64,000 nucleotides of DNA from Hyphomicrobium sp. (GTDB lineage Bacteria; Pseudomonadota; Alphaproteobacteria; Rhizobiales; Hyphomicrobiaceae), in NCBI GenBank assembly GCA_019751875.1, contig JAIEMV010000013.1, forward strand, positions 1-64,000, read 5' to 3'. Position numbers and translations under genes: made by a program. Positions 28,262 to 37,803 of the stretch are shown one piece after another (within the stretch, counting starts at the first letter, position 1; the number at the start of each line of letters is the position of its first letter). The notes below the pieces were generated by a model. It worked only from the letters and a program-made list of their open reading frames with translations. It was not told the origin of the DNA and ran no database searches.

Positions 28262-28747
28262 ATGGACCGCTTTGTCTCGACATTCACAAACAAGATCGAC
28301 GCTAAAGGGCGGGTGTCGATCCCCGCACCGTTCAGAGCCGTGCTCGAGCGCGACGGATATGCCGGTGGCATCTACTGCTACCCTTCGCTCGATGCTCCGG
28401 CGCTCGATGCAGGCGGCGAGAGACTTGCGCAGAAGATCGACGGGCTTCTCGCAGGCTTGCCGGACTATTCGGATGAGCGTGACGAACTCTCTGTCGCGCT
28501 CTACGGTGATGTGCAGGTCCTCGCGATCGACGGCGACGGGCGCATCGTCCTTCCTCAGCCGCTTCGCGCCCACGCCGGTCTTCAGTCCGAGGTCACTTTC
28601 GTCGGGCTTGGTGACAAGTTTCAAATGTGGGCGCCTGAGCGGTTCGACGAACGCCGCCGTGTCGCCCGCGAGAAAGTCCAGGAGCATCGCAAGCTTCTTG
28701 GACGACAGCCGCCCCGATCAGAAGGCGGCGACGGAGAGGGTTCATGA
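28262..28747 (+). CDS. mraZ: Transcriptional regulator MraZ
   Basis: A 161-residue protein of two SpoVT-AbrB-like half domains that binds upstream of the dcw cluster and autoregulates it. It starts MDRFVSTFTNKIDAKGRVSIP, the conserved N-terminus; the longer GTG frame from 28229 adds only non-conserved residues. The second half has ALYGDVQVLAIDGDGRIVLPQPLR. The stop overlaps the rsmH start (ATGA). Five MraZ-like boxes are present upstream, supporting autoregulation. Confidence 0.95.
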   Translation: MDRFVSTFTNKIDAKGRVSIPAPFRAVLERDGYAGGIYCYPSLDAPALDAGGERLAQKIDGLLAGLPDYSDERDELSVALYGDVQVLAIDGDGRIVLPQPLRAHAGLQSEVTFVGLGDKFQMWAPERFDERRRVAREKVQEHRKLLGRQPPRSEGGDGEGS

Positions 28748-29733
28748 CAGCTGCTTCCGGTTCGCCGGAGACTGCGCGGCACATTCCGGTGATGCTTCCG
28801 GACGTGCTGGACGCACTGCAGCCGAAGCCCCACGAAACCTACATTGACGGGACATTCGGCGCGGGTGGGTACACGCGCGCCATTCTCGAAACAGCCGACT
28901 GTCGCGTGGTCGCATTCGATCGCGACCCAACCGCGATTGCGGACGGGGCTCCACTCGTCCAGGCTTTTGCGCCTCGCCTAACGTTGCTGCATCGTCCGTT
29001 CGGTGAAATGGCTGAGGCTATCCAAGAAATCGGCGTCGAGGCCGTGGACGGCGTTGTGCTCGATATCGGCGTGTCTTCGATGCAAATCGATCAGGCGGAG
29101 CGCGGGTTCTCATTCCAGAGCGATGGTCCCCTCGACATGCGGATGTCGTGCGAGGGGCCGAGTGCGGCGGATGTGGTCAACGGTTTCGAAGAAGAGCAGA
29201 TCGCCGACATCATCTACGAGTATGGCGAGGAGCGGCGGTCGCGTGCGATCGCGCGGGCGATCGTTAAGGCGCGGGCGATTGCACCGCTGACGCGAACGAA
29301 GGAACTGGCGGATCTCGTGCTGCGCGTTTTTCACGGGCGCAAGGAGGACGGTCGGCATCCCGCGACGCGGACCTTTCAAGGCTTACGCATTTTCATCAAC
29401 AATGAGCTGGGTGAACTGGAACGCGCGCTTAGTGCCGCGGAAAAAATTCTTCGTCCCGGTGGACGGCTGGTTCTGGTGACGTTTCACAGCCTGGAAGACC
29501 GAATTGTGAAGCGTTTTCTGGCTGAACGGTCCGGCAAGATGGATCAGGGATCGCGATATCTGCCGCAGAAAAACATACAAGTTTCGCCGCCGAGTTTCCG
29601 ACTTGTTAACTCCCGTCCGTTAACACCTCAGAAAGGTGAATTGGATGTGAACCCGCGTGCCCGGTCGGCACGGCTCAGGGCCGCCATCCGGACGGACGCT
29701 CCCGCCTGGAGTACCGCCCCCGGCAGCGGCTGA
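28744..29733 (+). CDS. rsmH: 16S rRNA (cytosine(1402)-N(4))-methyltransferase
   Basis: The 329-residue SAM-dependent enzyme (formerly MraW) methylates C1402 of 16S rRNA. It shows HIPVMLPDVLDALQP at the N-terminus, DGTFGAGGYTRAILE near residue 36 and the C-terminal LVTFHSLEDRIVKRF near 240. It is coupled to mraZ by a 4-bp overlap and followed by ftsL, the conserved dcw order. Confidence 0.96.
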   Translation: MTAASGSPETARHIPVMLPDVLDALQPKPHETYIDGTFGAGGYTRAILETADCRVVAFDRDPTAIADGAPLVQAFAPRLTLLHRPFGEMAEAIQEIGVEAVDGVVLDIGVSSMQIDQAERGFSFQSDGPLDMRMSCEGPSAADVVNGFEEEQIADIIYEYGEERRSRAIARAIVKARAIAPLTRTKELADLVLRVFHGRKEDGRHPATRTFQGLRIFINNELGELERALSAAEKILRPGGRLVLVTFHSLEDRIVKRFLAERSGKMDQGSRYLPQKNIQVSPPSFRLVNSRPLTPQKGELDVNPRARSARLRAAIRTDAPAWSTAPGSG

Positions 29734-29772
29734 CTCGTCCGGCCAGATCGCTTGCGGTTTCGGAGTGTCGCC

Positions 29773-30072
29773 ATGCGTATTTTGAATGTCGTTGCCGTGC
29801 TCCTTGCCCTTTCGAGCGCATTTCTGCTCTACGGCCTCAACTACGATACGCGCATGATCGAGCGCAGCCTGCACGTGCGTGAACGGGAGGCCGAGCGGGC
29901 GCGGGCGGATATCGCGGTGTTGCGTGCCGAGCGGGCACACCTTGCGCGGCCTGAACGCATCGAGCCACTCGCTCGCAGGCTTGGTCTCGAGCCCCTATCG
30001 GCGCGCCATCTGCTGCCGGGGCCTGGCTTGGCCGCCGGCAATATTACCACCAGTTCCACCTCGGTGCGGTGA
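29773..30072 (+). CDS. ftsL: Cell-division protein FtsL
   Basis: A 99-residue bitopic protein: a short cytoplasmic start (MRILN), one transmembrane helix (about 4-21) and a periplasmic coiled coil rich in Arg/Glu (30-65, EREAERARADIAVLRAERA), ending in a Ser/Thr tail. FtsL forms the FtsQBL divisome complex. Identification rests on topology and position between rsmH and ftsI, since the sequence itself diverges fast. GGAG lies 7 nt before ATG 29773. The stop overlaps a possible GTG start of ftsI. Confidence 0.85.
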   Translation: MRILNVVAVLLALSSAFLLYGLNYDTRMIERSLHVREREAERARADIAVLRAERAHLARPERIEPLARRLGLEPLSARHLLPGPGLAAGNITTSSTSVR

Positions 30073-30080
30073 GGCACGCG

Positions 30081-31739
30081 ATGTCTGTTGCCGCGCGCAT
30101 AGCCGGACCAGACTTGCACGAGACATCCGTGGCACCCCGGTCGCGGTCGCGCATGCTGGCGCTTGTGATCGCGTTGGCGTTCGCGGCCGTCGGCGGGCAG
30201 CTGGTGCGGCTGGCGTGGCAAAACGAGGATGCGAGCACGATCCGTGTGTCGATGATGTCGTCGCCGGCCAATACGCTGGCGCGGCCGGATATCGTGGATC
30301 GCAACGGTCGCTTGCTGGCGACCGACGTGCAAATGCCCTCGCTCTACGCCGATCCGCTGTTGATCCAGGACGCGGATGAGGCGGCGGAGCGGCTGGTGAG
30401 GCTGTTTCCGCAGATCGATGTGCGGGAGTTGCGTCAGAGCCTCGCTGACAAGTCGCGGCGGTTCGTCTGGGTGCGGCGCGGGCTCAGTCCAGCGATGGCG
30501 CAGCGCGTTCACAACCTAGGAATTCCAGGGCTTCTGTTTGTCGACGAGATCCGGCGAACGTATCCAGCCGGACGGCTCGGCGGGCATATTCTCGGCCGGG
30601 TCGATATCGACAACCGCGGCACCGGCGGCATCGAACGGTACATCGATGAGATCGGTGCGTCGGAGGCGGCGGTTGGAGCGCGGTTGTCGGCGCGGGCGCC
30701 GGTTCGTCTGTCGCTCGATCTCGGTGTCATGCATGCGCTCGACGAGGAACTTGCAGGGGCCATGGTGCGGTACGAGGCGGCCGGAGCGGCCGGGCTCGTG
30801 ATGGATGTGCTGACGGGCGAAGTGGTGGCATCTGTGTCTCGCCCGGGTGTTGATCCGGCTGTGTATGAGGACGCGCTCGATCCATCGCGTATCGACCGGA
30901 TCGCAGCGGGAACCTACGAACTCGGTTCGATCATGAAGCTTGTCACGGTCGCCATGGCGCTGGAGATGGGCCGCAGTCTCGACAGCATGGTCGATACGGC
31001 AGAGCCGCTGAAAGCTGGCCGCTTTACGATCGAGGATCTGCATCCCCTCGGCCGGCCGATGTCGGTGTCGGAAGTTTTCATTCATTCGTCAAACGTCGGG
31101 GCTGGGCAGTTGGCTTTGTCCGCAGGGGCTGCAACGCAGAAGGCTTTTCTGCAAAAGCTCGGTCTGTGGTCGGCGCTCAAGACCGAAGTATCCTCAGGGC
31201 CCGCACCGCAGAAGCCGCAGCAGATCGGGCGCATCGAACAGATCACACTGTCGTTTGGTCACGGATTGGCGACGACGCCCTTGCAATTCGCGGCGGCGTC
31301 CGCTGCGCTCATGAACGGAGGGACGCGTGTGACGCCGACCTTCATGGCGCTGGACGGGGAGGCGCCTGTTGTGCGCGGTGAGAGGGTGGTGTCGGCGCGA
31401 ACGAGCGCGCTGCTGCGGGAGGTCATGCGGCGCAACGTGACCGATCCGGCGGGGACGGGGCGGCGGGCGGACGTGCCTGGCTTCGAGGTCGGGGGCAAGA
31501 CCGGGACCGCTGAGATGGCCGCCAAGGGCGGGTATCGCAAGAAGTCGGTTCTGGCTTCGTTCATTGGCACGTTTCCATCGTCCGAGCCACGATACGTGAC
31601 GCTGATTCTGCTGTTCGAGCCGAAGGGGCAGGATGTAACCGGCGGAGAGATCACAGCGGGGCGGAATGCGGCGCCGACAACGGCGCGCATCATCGAGCGC
31701 ATCGCTCCGCTGCTGGGGGTTCCGGCGAAGAGCCTCTAG
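30081..31739 (+). CDS. ftsI: Peptidoglycan DD-transpeptidase FtsI (PBP3)
   Basis: Septal class B penicillin-binding protein. From ATG 30081 it has 552 residues: an N-terminal transmembrane helix (about 27-42), a PBP dimerisation domain (DIVDRNGRLLATDV near 70) and the transpeptidase with SIMK at 283-286, SSN at 336-338 and KTG at 473-475. A GTG at 30069 that overlaps the ftsL stop is the alternative start; I favour ATG 30081 because GAGG is correctly spaced. The dcw run ends here: murE and murF, which usually follow, are absent. Confidence 0.95.
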   Translation: MSVAARIAGPDLHETSVAPRSRSRMLALVIALAFAAVGGQLVRLAWQNEDASTIRVSMMSSPANTLARPDIVDRNGRLLATDVQMPSLYADPLLIQDADEAAERLVRLFPQIDVRELRQSLADKSRRFVWVRRGLSPAMAQRVHNLGIPGLLFVDEIRRTYPAGRLGGHILGRVDIDNRGTGGIERYIDEIGASEAAVGARLSARAPVRLSLDLGVMHALDEELAGAMVRYEAAGAAGLVMDVLTGEVVASVSRPGVDPAVYEDALDPSRIDRIAAGTYELGSIMKLVTVAMALEMGRSLDSMVDTAEPLKAGRFTIEDLHPLGRPMSVSEVFIHSSNVGAGQLALSAGAATQKAFLQKLGLWSALKTEVSSGPAPQKPQQIGRIEQITLSFGHGLATTPLQFAAASAALMNGGTRVTPTFMALDGEAPVVRGERVVSARTSALLREVMRRNVTDPAGTGRRADVPGFEVGGKTGTAEMAAKGGYRKKSVLASFIGTFPSSEPRYVTLILLFEPKGQDVTGGEITAGRNAAPTTARIIERIAPLLGVPAKSL

Positions 31740-31829
31740 ACGGCAGGTCGTGTTGTTGGCGGGCGATCTTGTCTTGATCGGGAGCCGTACTCACGGCTAA
31801 ACGTGGCAAAAATTCCCGGAGGTGCGCCG

Positions 31830-32339
31830 ATGCGTATTTTGACAGCTCTTTTGACATTGCTTGCAGCTGCGGTGCTCGCCGGCACCGGCGCGCGTGCGAC
31901 AGTTCCAGGGGCTGAGAATTGGAACGCGCCCGCCATAACCTGGCACAGCTTGAAGACGGGCATTCCGGAAGCAACGCGGACCGGGAAAACCGTGGTCATG
32001 GTGTTCCATGCGCCGTGGTGCACAGCGTGCGCGAAGTATCGCTCGGTATTCAAGGATGAGCGGGTGGTCGCCGCAGCCAAGGATGTGGTGATGATCCTGG
32101 TCGATGCGGACGCGGATAAAACCGCGAACGGTGCCTTCGCGCCGGATGGCACCTATGTTCCGCGCACAATTTTCATGACGCCCGATGGCGAGGTGCGGAC
32201 GGACCTCACGGGTAAGAGCGATCCGGAGCATCCGCACACCATCGACATCGAGAAAGCGGATGAACTCCTCGCGCTCATGCAAAAGGCGGGCGTGAATGCT
32301 TCCGGTGAGGCCGAGCCGGATCAGCGGGCTTCGAACTGA
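31830..32339 (+). CDS. Exported thioredoxin-fold protein
   Basis: A 169-residue protein with a signal peptide (MRILTALLTLLAAAVLAGTGARA) and a thioredoxin-like domain with active site WCTAC near residue 58, unlike the classical WCGPC. GGAGG is 8 nt before ATG 31830. The cis-proline region is VPRTIF. Proteins of this kind act in periplasmic thiol redox, often for cytochrome c or other exported proteins, but the partner is unknown. It is 90 bp after ftsI and 47 bp before the ceramidase-family gene. Confidence 0.8.
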   Translation: MRILTALLTLLAAAVLAGTGARATVPGAENWNAPAITWHSLKTGIPEATRTGKTVVMVFHAPWCTACAKYRSVFKDERVVAAAKDVVMILVDADADKTANGAFAPDGTYVPRTIFMTPDGEVRTDLTGKSDPEHPHTIDIEKADELLALMQKAGVNASGEAEPDQRASN

Positions 32340-32386
32340 TCGTCATGGTCGTGCGCCGCAACCCATTCTGGCAGCGAGCGGCGCAC

Positions 32387-33115
32387 ATGGCTTGGACCGA
32401 CAAGATCTTCGCCTACTGTGAGCGGGCCGGCGATCCCGCGTTCTGGGCGGAGCCGTTCAACGCCATTTCGAACGTGGCGTTTCTTGTGGCTGCCCTGGCA
32501 GGCGCGGTGCTTCTCATGCGGACGCCGAACGCGCGTGAGCGCCGGATCGAATGGGGGCTGGTGTTCCTCGTCGCGATCATCGGGATTGGAAGCTTTCTGT
32601 TTCACACGTATGCCACGCGGTGGGCATCGGTGGCCGATACCGCGCCGATCGGACTTTTCATGATCGGGTATCTTGGGTATGCGATGCGCCGGTTTCTCGG
32701 CGCGTCGTACGTCACGATGCTCGTGGCCTTGGGCCTTTTCATCGCCGCGCTGCGTTATGCGGGATCGATCCCGTGTGATCCGGAGTTGTTGCCGATCACG
32801 GTGGCGGCCGGGCGGCCGTGCTTCAACGGATCACTCGGCTACGTTCCGGCCCTGGGCGCTTTGCTGCTGATCGGTGGCGTCTCCATCGTGCGGGGGCACG
32901 CGGCCGGGTGGCCGGTCTTTATGGGCGGGGTGGTATTTGCGGTGTCGCTGACGCTGCGGACAGTGGATTTCGAGGTGTGCAGCGTTACGACGGTCCTCGG
33001 CCGGTCGCGGGGGACCCACGCGCTTTGGCATACGCTCAACGCGGTGTTGCTTTTTCTCCTGCTGGCGGCGGCGATCCGGCATGGCCGTCTGGTGCCGCGG
33101 CAGTCGAGGGGGTAA
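32387..33115 (+). CDS. Ceramidase-family integral membrane protein
   Basis: A 242-residue polytopic protein of about seven helices. Signature blocks are YCERAGDPAFWAEPFNAISN at the N-terminus, SFLFHTYATRWASVADTAPI near 80 and THALWHTLNAVLLFLL near 215; the histidines and Asp in these blocks match the zinc-site residues of the alkaline ceramidase superfamily. A lipid amidase activity is inferred only from family. The start is uncertain: an ATG at 32345 would add 14 residues, but family members begin near YCER. Confidence 0.8.
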   Translation: MAWTDKIFAYCERAGDPAFWAEPFNAISNVAFLVAALAGAVLLMRTPNARERRIEWGLVFLVAIIGIGSFLFHTYATRWASVADTAPIGLFMIGYLGYAMRRFLGASYVTMLVALGLFIAALRYAGSIPCDPELLPITVAAGRPCFNGSLGYVPALGALLLIGGVSIVRGHAAGWPVFMGGVVFAVSLTLRTVDFEVCSVTTVLGRSRGTHALWHTLNAVLLFLLLAAAIRHGRLVPRQSRG

Positions 33116-33180
33116 CAGGCACCTCGGCTGGGTTGCGAGATGCCATACCGATCACTCAAATAAGTTTTAAAGCTGAAAGT

Positions 33181-33648
33181 ATGAATATCAGGCCACTGGA
33201 GCGGGGCGATTTGGAGGCAGTAAAGGCTGTCATCAGTGCCACGGGATTGTTTCCCTCAGAAATGCTCGACAACATGAGCGCCGATTACTTTAATGGCGCC
33301 AATCAAGATGTCTGGCTGACAGTGACTGACGATGATCCAATCGCTGTTGCCTATCTTGTCCCCGAACGGATGACGCAGGGGACATTTAATCTTCTGCTGA
33401 TCGCGGTCCATCCAGATCGGCAAGGGCAGGGAAGTGGTTCTGCTCTCATCAAACACATCGAACACATGCTTGCCGCCAGAGACGCACGCATCCTGCTTGT
33501 CGAGACTTCGGGTTTGCCGAGTTACGACCCTGTCCGGAATTTTTATCGGCATTGCGGATTCGAAGAGGAGGCGCGCATCCGAGACTTTTACATGGCCGGC
33601 GAAGACAAAATCGTGTTTCGAAAGGCAATCGTCGCCCCGCAAGGCTGA
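33181..33648 (+). CDS. GNAT family N-acetyltransferase
   Basis: A 155-residue single GNAT domain with the acetyl-CoA loop HPDRQGQGSGSALIKHIE (Q/RxxGxG/A type) near residue 82 and the C-terminal NFYRHCGFEEEARIRDFY motif. The substrate is unknown. It begins at ATG 33181 after a locally AT-rich stretch with no clear Shine-Dalgarno. The open frame upstream overlaps the previous gene and is a shadow. Confidence 0.88.
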   Translation: MNIRPLERGDLEAVKAVISATGLFPSEMLDNMSADYFNGANQDVWLTVTDDDPIAVAYLVPERMTQGTFNLLLIAVHPDRQGQGSGSALIKHIEHMLAARDARILLVETSGLPSYDPVRNFYRHCGFEEEARIRDFYMAGEDKIVFRKAIVAPQG

Positions 33649-33685
33649 CTTCGGCGTTGTTGCGATCGCTGGCCGTGGGATGCGC

Positions 33686-33771
33686 TGGTGCGGACGGTGG
33701 GACTCGAACCCACACGGCGTTTCCGCCTCAGGATTTTAAGTCCTGTGTGTCTACCGTTCCACCACGTCCGC
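33686..33771 (-). tRNA. tRNA-Leu (TAA anticodon)
   Basis: The minus-strand cloverleaf has acceptor arms GCGGACG (33765-33771) and CGTCCGC (33690-33696), discriminator A and an encoded CCA end (33686-33688). The anticodon loop ACTTAAAAT gives TAA. A long variable arm (GAGGCGGAAACGCC-like) is as expected for a class II leucine tRNA, and the T loop GGTTCGAGTCC is standard. Confidence 0.97.
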
Positions 33772-33924
33772 GGGGAAGTCAGCCCTTTATGCTCCGGCTT
33801 GCGCGCGGGCGCAACGCCAGTCAGCGTGCAGAAGCAATGACTCCGCCGGCTGCCGGTGAGACGACGTGTTGCGGTGCGCTGGACCGTGTCCCGGTTAAGC
33901 TCTCCCCGGAGGCGCGGGGTCAAC

Positions 33925-34854
33925 ATGGTCGATCTGCAGGTTTTGGCGCGCGACGTTCATGCGGAGCTCAATGGGGAGGCGGACCGCGGGAAGGTTGCCG
34001 ACTACATCCCCGAATTGGCGAAGGTCAGCCTCAACAAGTTCGGTATCGCGATCGCGAACCTCGATGGCGTCTGCTTCACGGCGGGCGACGCGGATGAGGC
34101 GTTCTCCATCCAAAGCATCTCCAAGGTGTTCGCGCTGGCGCTGGCGCTCGGCAAAGTGGGCGACGCGCTTTGGCGACGTGTGGGGCGGGAGCCGAGCGGT
34201 TCGGCCTTCAACTCCATCATTCAGCTCGAACACGAAAAGGGAATTCCGCGAAATCCGTTCATCAACGCGGGAGCGATCGTCGTCTCCGATATCATTCTGG
34301 CGGGGCATCGCCCACGGGAGGCGATTGGCGAGATCCTTCGCTTCGTTCGGGTGGCGGCGAACGATGAGACGGTATCGATCGATCCGGCGGTGGCGCGCTC
34401 AGAGCAGGAGCACGGATTTCGCAACGCTGCATTGGCCAACTACATGCGCGCCTTTGGCAACATCCGCAATTCGGTGGAACTTACGCTCGGGGTTTACTTC
34501 CATCAGTGCGCGATCGAGATGAACTGCGTGCAACTCGCGCAGGCCGGGCTGTTTCTAGCGAATGGCGGTTGTGATCCGCGGAGCGGAATTTCCGTCGTGT
34601 CGCGAGAACGCGCACGACGCATCAGCGCGTTGATGCTTACGTGCGGACATTATGACGGATCGGGCGATTTCGCTTTCAAGGTCGGCTTTCCGGGCAAGAG
34701 TGGTGTCGGGGGCGGTATTCTCGCCGTTGTGCCGGGGAAAGCATCCATCGCCGTCTGGTCGCCTGGGCTCAACGCACAGGGCAATTCGCTTCTGGGCACG
34801 AAAGCGCTCGAACGGATTGCGCAACGTACCGGGTGGTCGGTGTTCGGCACGTGA
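33925..34854 (+). CDS. glsA: Glutaminase
   Basis: A serine-dependent beta-lactamase-like glutaminase hydrolysing glutamine to glutamate and ammonia. The 309-residue protein shows the SxxK motif in [12 protein letters not shown] near residue 62, [14 protein letters not shown] near 92, NPFINAGAI near 112 and [15 protein letters not shown] near 255. GGAGG lies 12 nt before ATG 33925. The next gene is a TrkH potassium transporter; glutamate plus potassium accumulation is an osmotic response, so a shared role is possible but not shown. Confidence 0.95.
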   Translation: MVDLQVLARDVHAELNGEADRGKVADYIPELAKVSLNKFGIAIANLDGVCFTAGDADEAFSIQSISKVFALALALGKVGDALWRRVGREPSGSAFNSIIQLEHEKGIPRNPFINAGAIVVSDIILAGHRPREAIGEILRFVRVAANDETVSIDPAVARSEQEHGFRNAALANYMRAFGNIRNSVELTLGVYFHQCAIEMNCVQLAQAGLFLANGGCDPRSGISVVSRERARRISALMLTCGHYDGSGDFAFKVGFPGKSGVGGGILAVVPGKASIAVWSPGLNAQGNSLLGTKALERIAQRTGWSVFGT

Positions 34855-35129
34855 TGATCTGCGGAAGATCCAGGGGCATCCGATGTGCGTTCCATCCGCA
34901 ACCGACATGGCCGAAGCGGATGAACAGGCGCGGGTGCATGCTTGGCAGCGTTCTCTGCAAGTGGGTCGGGCGGACCAAGCAGTAAGAACGGCCACAGCCG
35001 GTCTGGTGATCGGGCGTGGGTCAACTCCGCGGACTTGACCTCGACCCTGCGAATAATCGAACACTGAGGTCGGACCGGCGTGGCAAACACCCCGGTCGGG
35101 GACCCGCAGTCACGCGGGATAAATGCGCG

Positions 35130-36575
35130 TTGCTACAACTCAGGCCCATCCTCTTCTCCATCGGCCTCATGCTGTGCACGATTGCGGCGGCGATGCTGTT
35201 GCCGGCGTTGGTCGACCTCGCGGATGATCAGGACGTATGGAAGACATTCGTCGCTTCGTCCGTAGTGACGTTCTTTGCGGGCGGGTTGCTCGTTCTTTTT
35301 GCTTACGACGAGAACCCTCCGCGCATGGGTGTGAAGGAAGGTTTTCTGCTGACAACGTCGGCGTGGCTCGTCATCGCATCTTTTGCAGCGCTCCCGTTTC
35401 TCGGGCACGGCCTCGACTATACGGATGCGTACTTCGAGGCGATGTCGGGATTGACGACGACGGGCGCGACGGTGATGTCCGGATTGGACAAGTTGCCTCG
35501 TGGAATTCTGCTCTGGCGCGCGCTGCTGTGCGGCATCGGTGGTCTGGGAATTATCGTGATTGCCATTCTCATGCTGCCGTTTCTGCGGGTCGGCGGCATG
35601 CAGTTGTTCCAGATGGAAAGCTCTGACAAGTCAGAAAAAGTCCTGCCGCGCGCGTTCGAACTTACTCTTGCGATCGCCGCGGTGTTCGTCGGGTTGGTGC
35701 TCGTTTGCGCATTTCTATACACGTGGTTCGGTATGACGGGCTTTGATGCGATCTGCCATGCCTTGACCACCGTCGCGACGGGCGGCTTTGCGAACTATGA
35801 CTCCAGTTTCGCCCACTTTGAAAGTCATGCGATTCACTGGACAGCGATTGTTTTCATGATACTTGGCGCCATGCCGTTCGTCGTGTTCATCAGAACACTA
35901 CGCGGCGATAGGACGGCTGCTTGGAAGGACGTGCAGGTTCGCGCGTTCGTCGGGTTTCTCATCTCGGTCAGCCTCATCATGGCGCTGTGGCTGCTCTTTA
36001 CGCGCAACATTTCGTTTTTCGATGCGCTGACGCTGTCGTCTTTCAACGTGACATCTATCGTTACGACAACAGGGTATATGAGTGATGATTATACGAGGTG
36101 GGGTAACTTCGCGGTCGGCGTTTTTTTCCTTCTGACGTTCGTCGGGGGATGCTCGGGTTCGACCTCGGGTGCGATCAAGATTTACCGGTTGCAGATCGCG
36201 CACATGCTGACGCGCAGTCATTTTCTGCATCTCATCAGCCCGAGCCGTGTCGTGACCTTGACATACAACGGCCGGCGGTTGCCTGCGGACGTCCCGTTTT
36301 CGGTGGTGGCTTTTCTCGCAATCTATTTCGCGGTCGTCGGGCTGTTCGCGGTGATCTACGCGGGATTGGGGCTCGATTTTGTAACGTCCCTGTCCGCATC
36401 TGCTACCGCGCTTGGCAACGTGGGTCCGGGACTCGGTGAAATCGTTGGGCCAGCGGGCAATTTCGTGCCGATTCCGGACACAGCGAAATGGGCGCTGTCG
36501 TTCCAGATGATGCTGGGACGACTGGAACTCTTCACGGTTCTCGTGCTGTTCAGACCGGAGTTCTGGCGCTCGTGA
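35130..36575 (+). CDS. trkH: Trk-type potassium uptake protein TrkH (TTG start)
   Basis: The K+-conducting membrane subunit of the Trk system. From TTG 35130 (LLQLRPILFSIGLML) it has 481 residues, close to the family norm; the longer frame from 35016 adds an arginine-rich non-homologous lead. Four pore loops are recognisable, including SGLTTTGATVMSGL, TVATGGFANYDSSF, SIVTTTGYMSDDY and ATALGNVGPGLG. The nucleotide-binding partner TrkA is not in the window. The last 26 bp overlap the convergent flavin monooxygenase gene. Confidence 0.92.
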   Translation: MLQLRPILFSIGLMLCTIAAAMLLPALVDLADDQDVWKTFVASSVVTFFAGGLLVLFAYDENPPRMGVKEGFLLTTSAWLVIASFAALPFLGHGLDYTDAYFEAMSGLTTTGATVMSGLDKLPRGILLWRALLCGIGGLGIIVIAILMLPFLRVGGMQLFQMESSDKSEKVLPRAFELTLAIAAVFVGLVLVCAFLYTWFGMTGFDAICHALTTVATGGFANYDSSFAHFESHAIHWTAIVFMILGAMPFVVFIRTLRGDRTAAWKDVQVRAFVGFLISVSLIMALWLLFTRNISFFDALTLSSFNVTSIVTTTGYMSDDYTRWGNFAVGVFFLLTFVGGCSGSTSGAIKIYRLQIAHMLTRSHFLHLISPSRVVTLTYNGRRLPADVPFSVVAFLAIYFAVVGLFAVIYAGLGLDFVTSLSASATALGNVGPGLGEIVGPAGNFVPIPDTAKWALSFQMMLGRLELFTVLVLFRPEFWRS

Positions 36576-37785
36576 GCGCATCTTCTACGGTCCAGCCGTA
36601 GAGCCAATCGTATTGCCGCATGAACAGATGGGCCGGTGTTGCAGTGAGCACTGCGTTGCGTGCGCGGCGCCTCAGCCCGTCGAGATGATAGGCGCGGCCG
36701 TTCCTCGCGGAGGCTTCCATGACGCGCGTGGTGCGGGGGCGGCGGATGCGTTCGAAGTCTTGGAGGCGCGCCGGCATGTCGGTCGTTGCGATGGTCCTGA
36801 GAAGTTCTGCGAGGACGATGGCATCTTCGAGCGCCATCACCCCGCCCTGAGCTAGGAACGGGAGCGGCGGATGGGCTGCATCGCCGAGGAGTACGACACG
36901 CTTTTCAATCCATCGAAACGGCGCCTCGGGTGTGTAGAGCGACCATTGTCGCCATTGCGTAGGTTGTTGCAGGAGCGTGCGCAACACCGTCGGAAATGAT
37001 CGCGTGCGGTCCGAGATTAGTGCGGGCTCGACAAGTTGCGACCAGGTTTCGCCGAGAGCTCGGTCGTCGAAGATGGCGACGATGGCCAGCTCGCGACCGG
37101 CCCGGACCGGATAATGCACGACGTGCGCGGCAGGCCTCAGCCAGATAGTGGTGTCAGTGGTGGAGATACCCGGTGGAACGGCATCGTTCGCAATGACGGT
37201 GCGGATGGCGCATTTGCCTGTGAACGTCAGCGGTGGAGCACCCATCACGGTGCTGCGCAAGGTGGACCAGATCCCATCCGCGCCAATCAACAAGGCGCCC
37301 TGCATCTTTGCACCACCAGCCAGTTCGACTGTGACGCTCTCAGAGGATGATCGCGCCGCGATCACGTTTGCTTCGTGACGGATTGTAACGGCAGGCATCG
37401 AGGCGACTGCGGTGCGGAGCGCGCCGTGCAGGTCGCCCCGGTGCAGGACCCCATACGGTGCGCCGTGCCGGGCGGCAATATCGCGTCCGAGCGGGAGCGA
37501 GGTTAGATGTTTTCCGCTGAGGCCATCCATGACGCGGATGCACTCGGGGCAGGCGATTTTCCCTTTGAGAAACGAAGTCACGCCAAGCGCCTGGAGTATA
37601 CGCATGCCGTTCGGCCCGATCTGAATGCCGGCACCTTCTTCTGAGCTTTCAGCGCGTTTTTCCAGAACGGTGACGGCGCGGCCAGTGCGGGCGAGTGCGA
37701 GCGCAGTCGCCAGGCCGGCGATGCCGGCGCCGGCAATCAAAATGTCGGAGTGATTGGATGGCAGGTCAGAGGCGCGGTTTGTCAT
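36550..37785 (-). CDS. FAD-dependent aromatic-ring monooxygenase family protein
   Basis: A class A flavoprotein hydroxylase of 411 residues with the three family fingerprints: Rossmann GxGxxG (IAGAGIAGLATALA, residues 17-30), the DG motif (LLIGADGIWSTLR, near 165) and the GD motif (VVLLGDAAHPPLPFLAQGG, near 295). It resembles salicylate or 3-hydroxybenzoate hydroxylases, but UbiH-like roles cannot be excluded; the substrate is not determined. No aromatic-degradation genes are beside it. It is convergent and overlapping with trkH. Confidence 0.85.
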   Translation of the reverse strand: MTNRASDLPSNHSDILIAGAGIAGLATALALARTGRAVTVLEKRAESSEEGAGIQIGPNGMRILQALGVTSFLKGKIACPECIRVMDGLSGKHLTSLPLGRDIAARHGAPYGVLHRGDLHGALRTAVASMPAVTIRHEANVIAARSSSESVTVELAGGAKMQGALLIGADGIWSTLRSTVMGAPPLTFTGKCAIRTVIANDAVPPGISTTDTTIWLRPAAHVVHYPVRAGRELAIVAIFDDRALGETWSQLVEPALISDRTRSFPTVLRTLLQQPTQWRQWSLYTPEAPFRWIEKRVVLLGDAAHPPLPFLAQGGVMALEDAIVLAELLRTIATTDMPARLQDFERIRRPRTTRVMEASARNGRAYHLDGLRRRARNAVLTATPAHLFMRQYDWLYGWTVEDALTSARTPV

Positions 37786-37803
37786 CGCGCACGCCGAGTT
37801 AGA

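Noticed and set aside
29602-29622. GTTAAC pair inside rsmH as a CtrA site for ftsL
   Set aside because: The spacing between TTAA motifs is 10, not 7, and it lies within conserved coding sequence.
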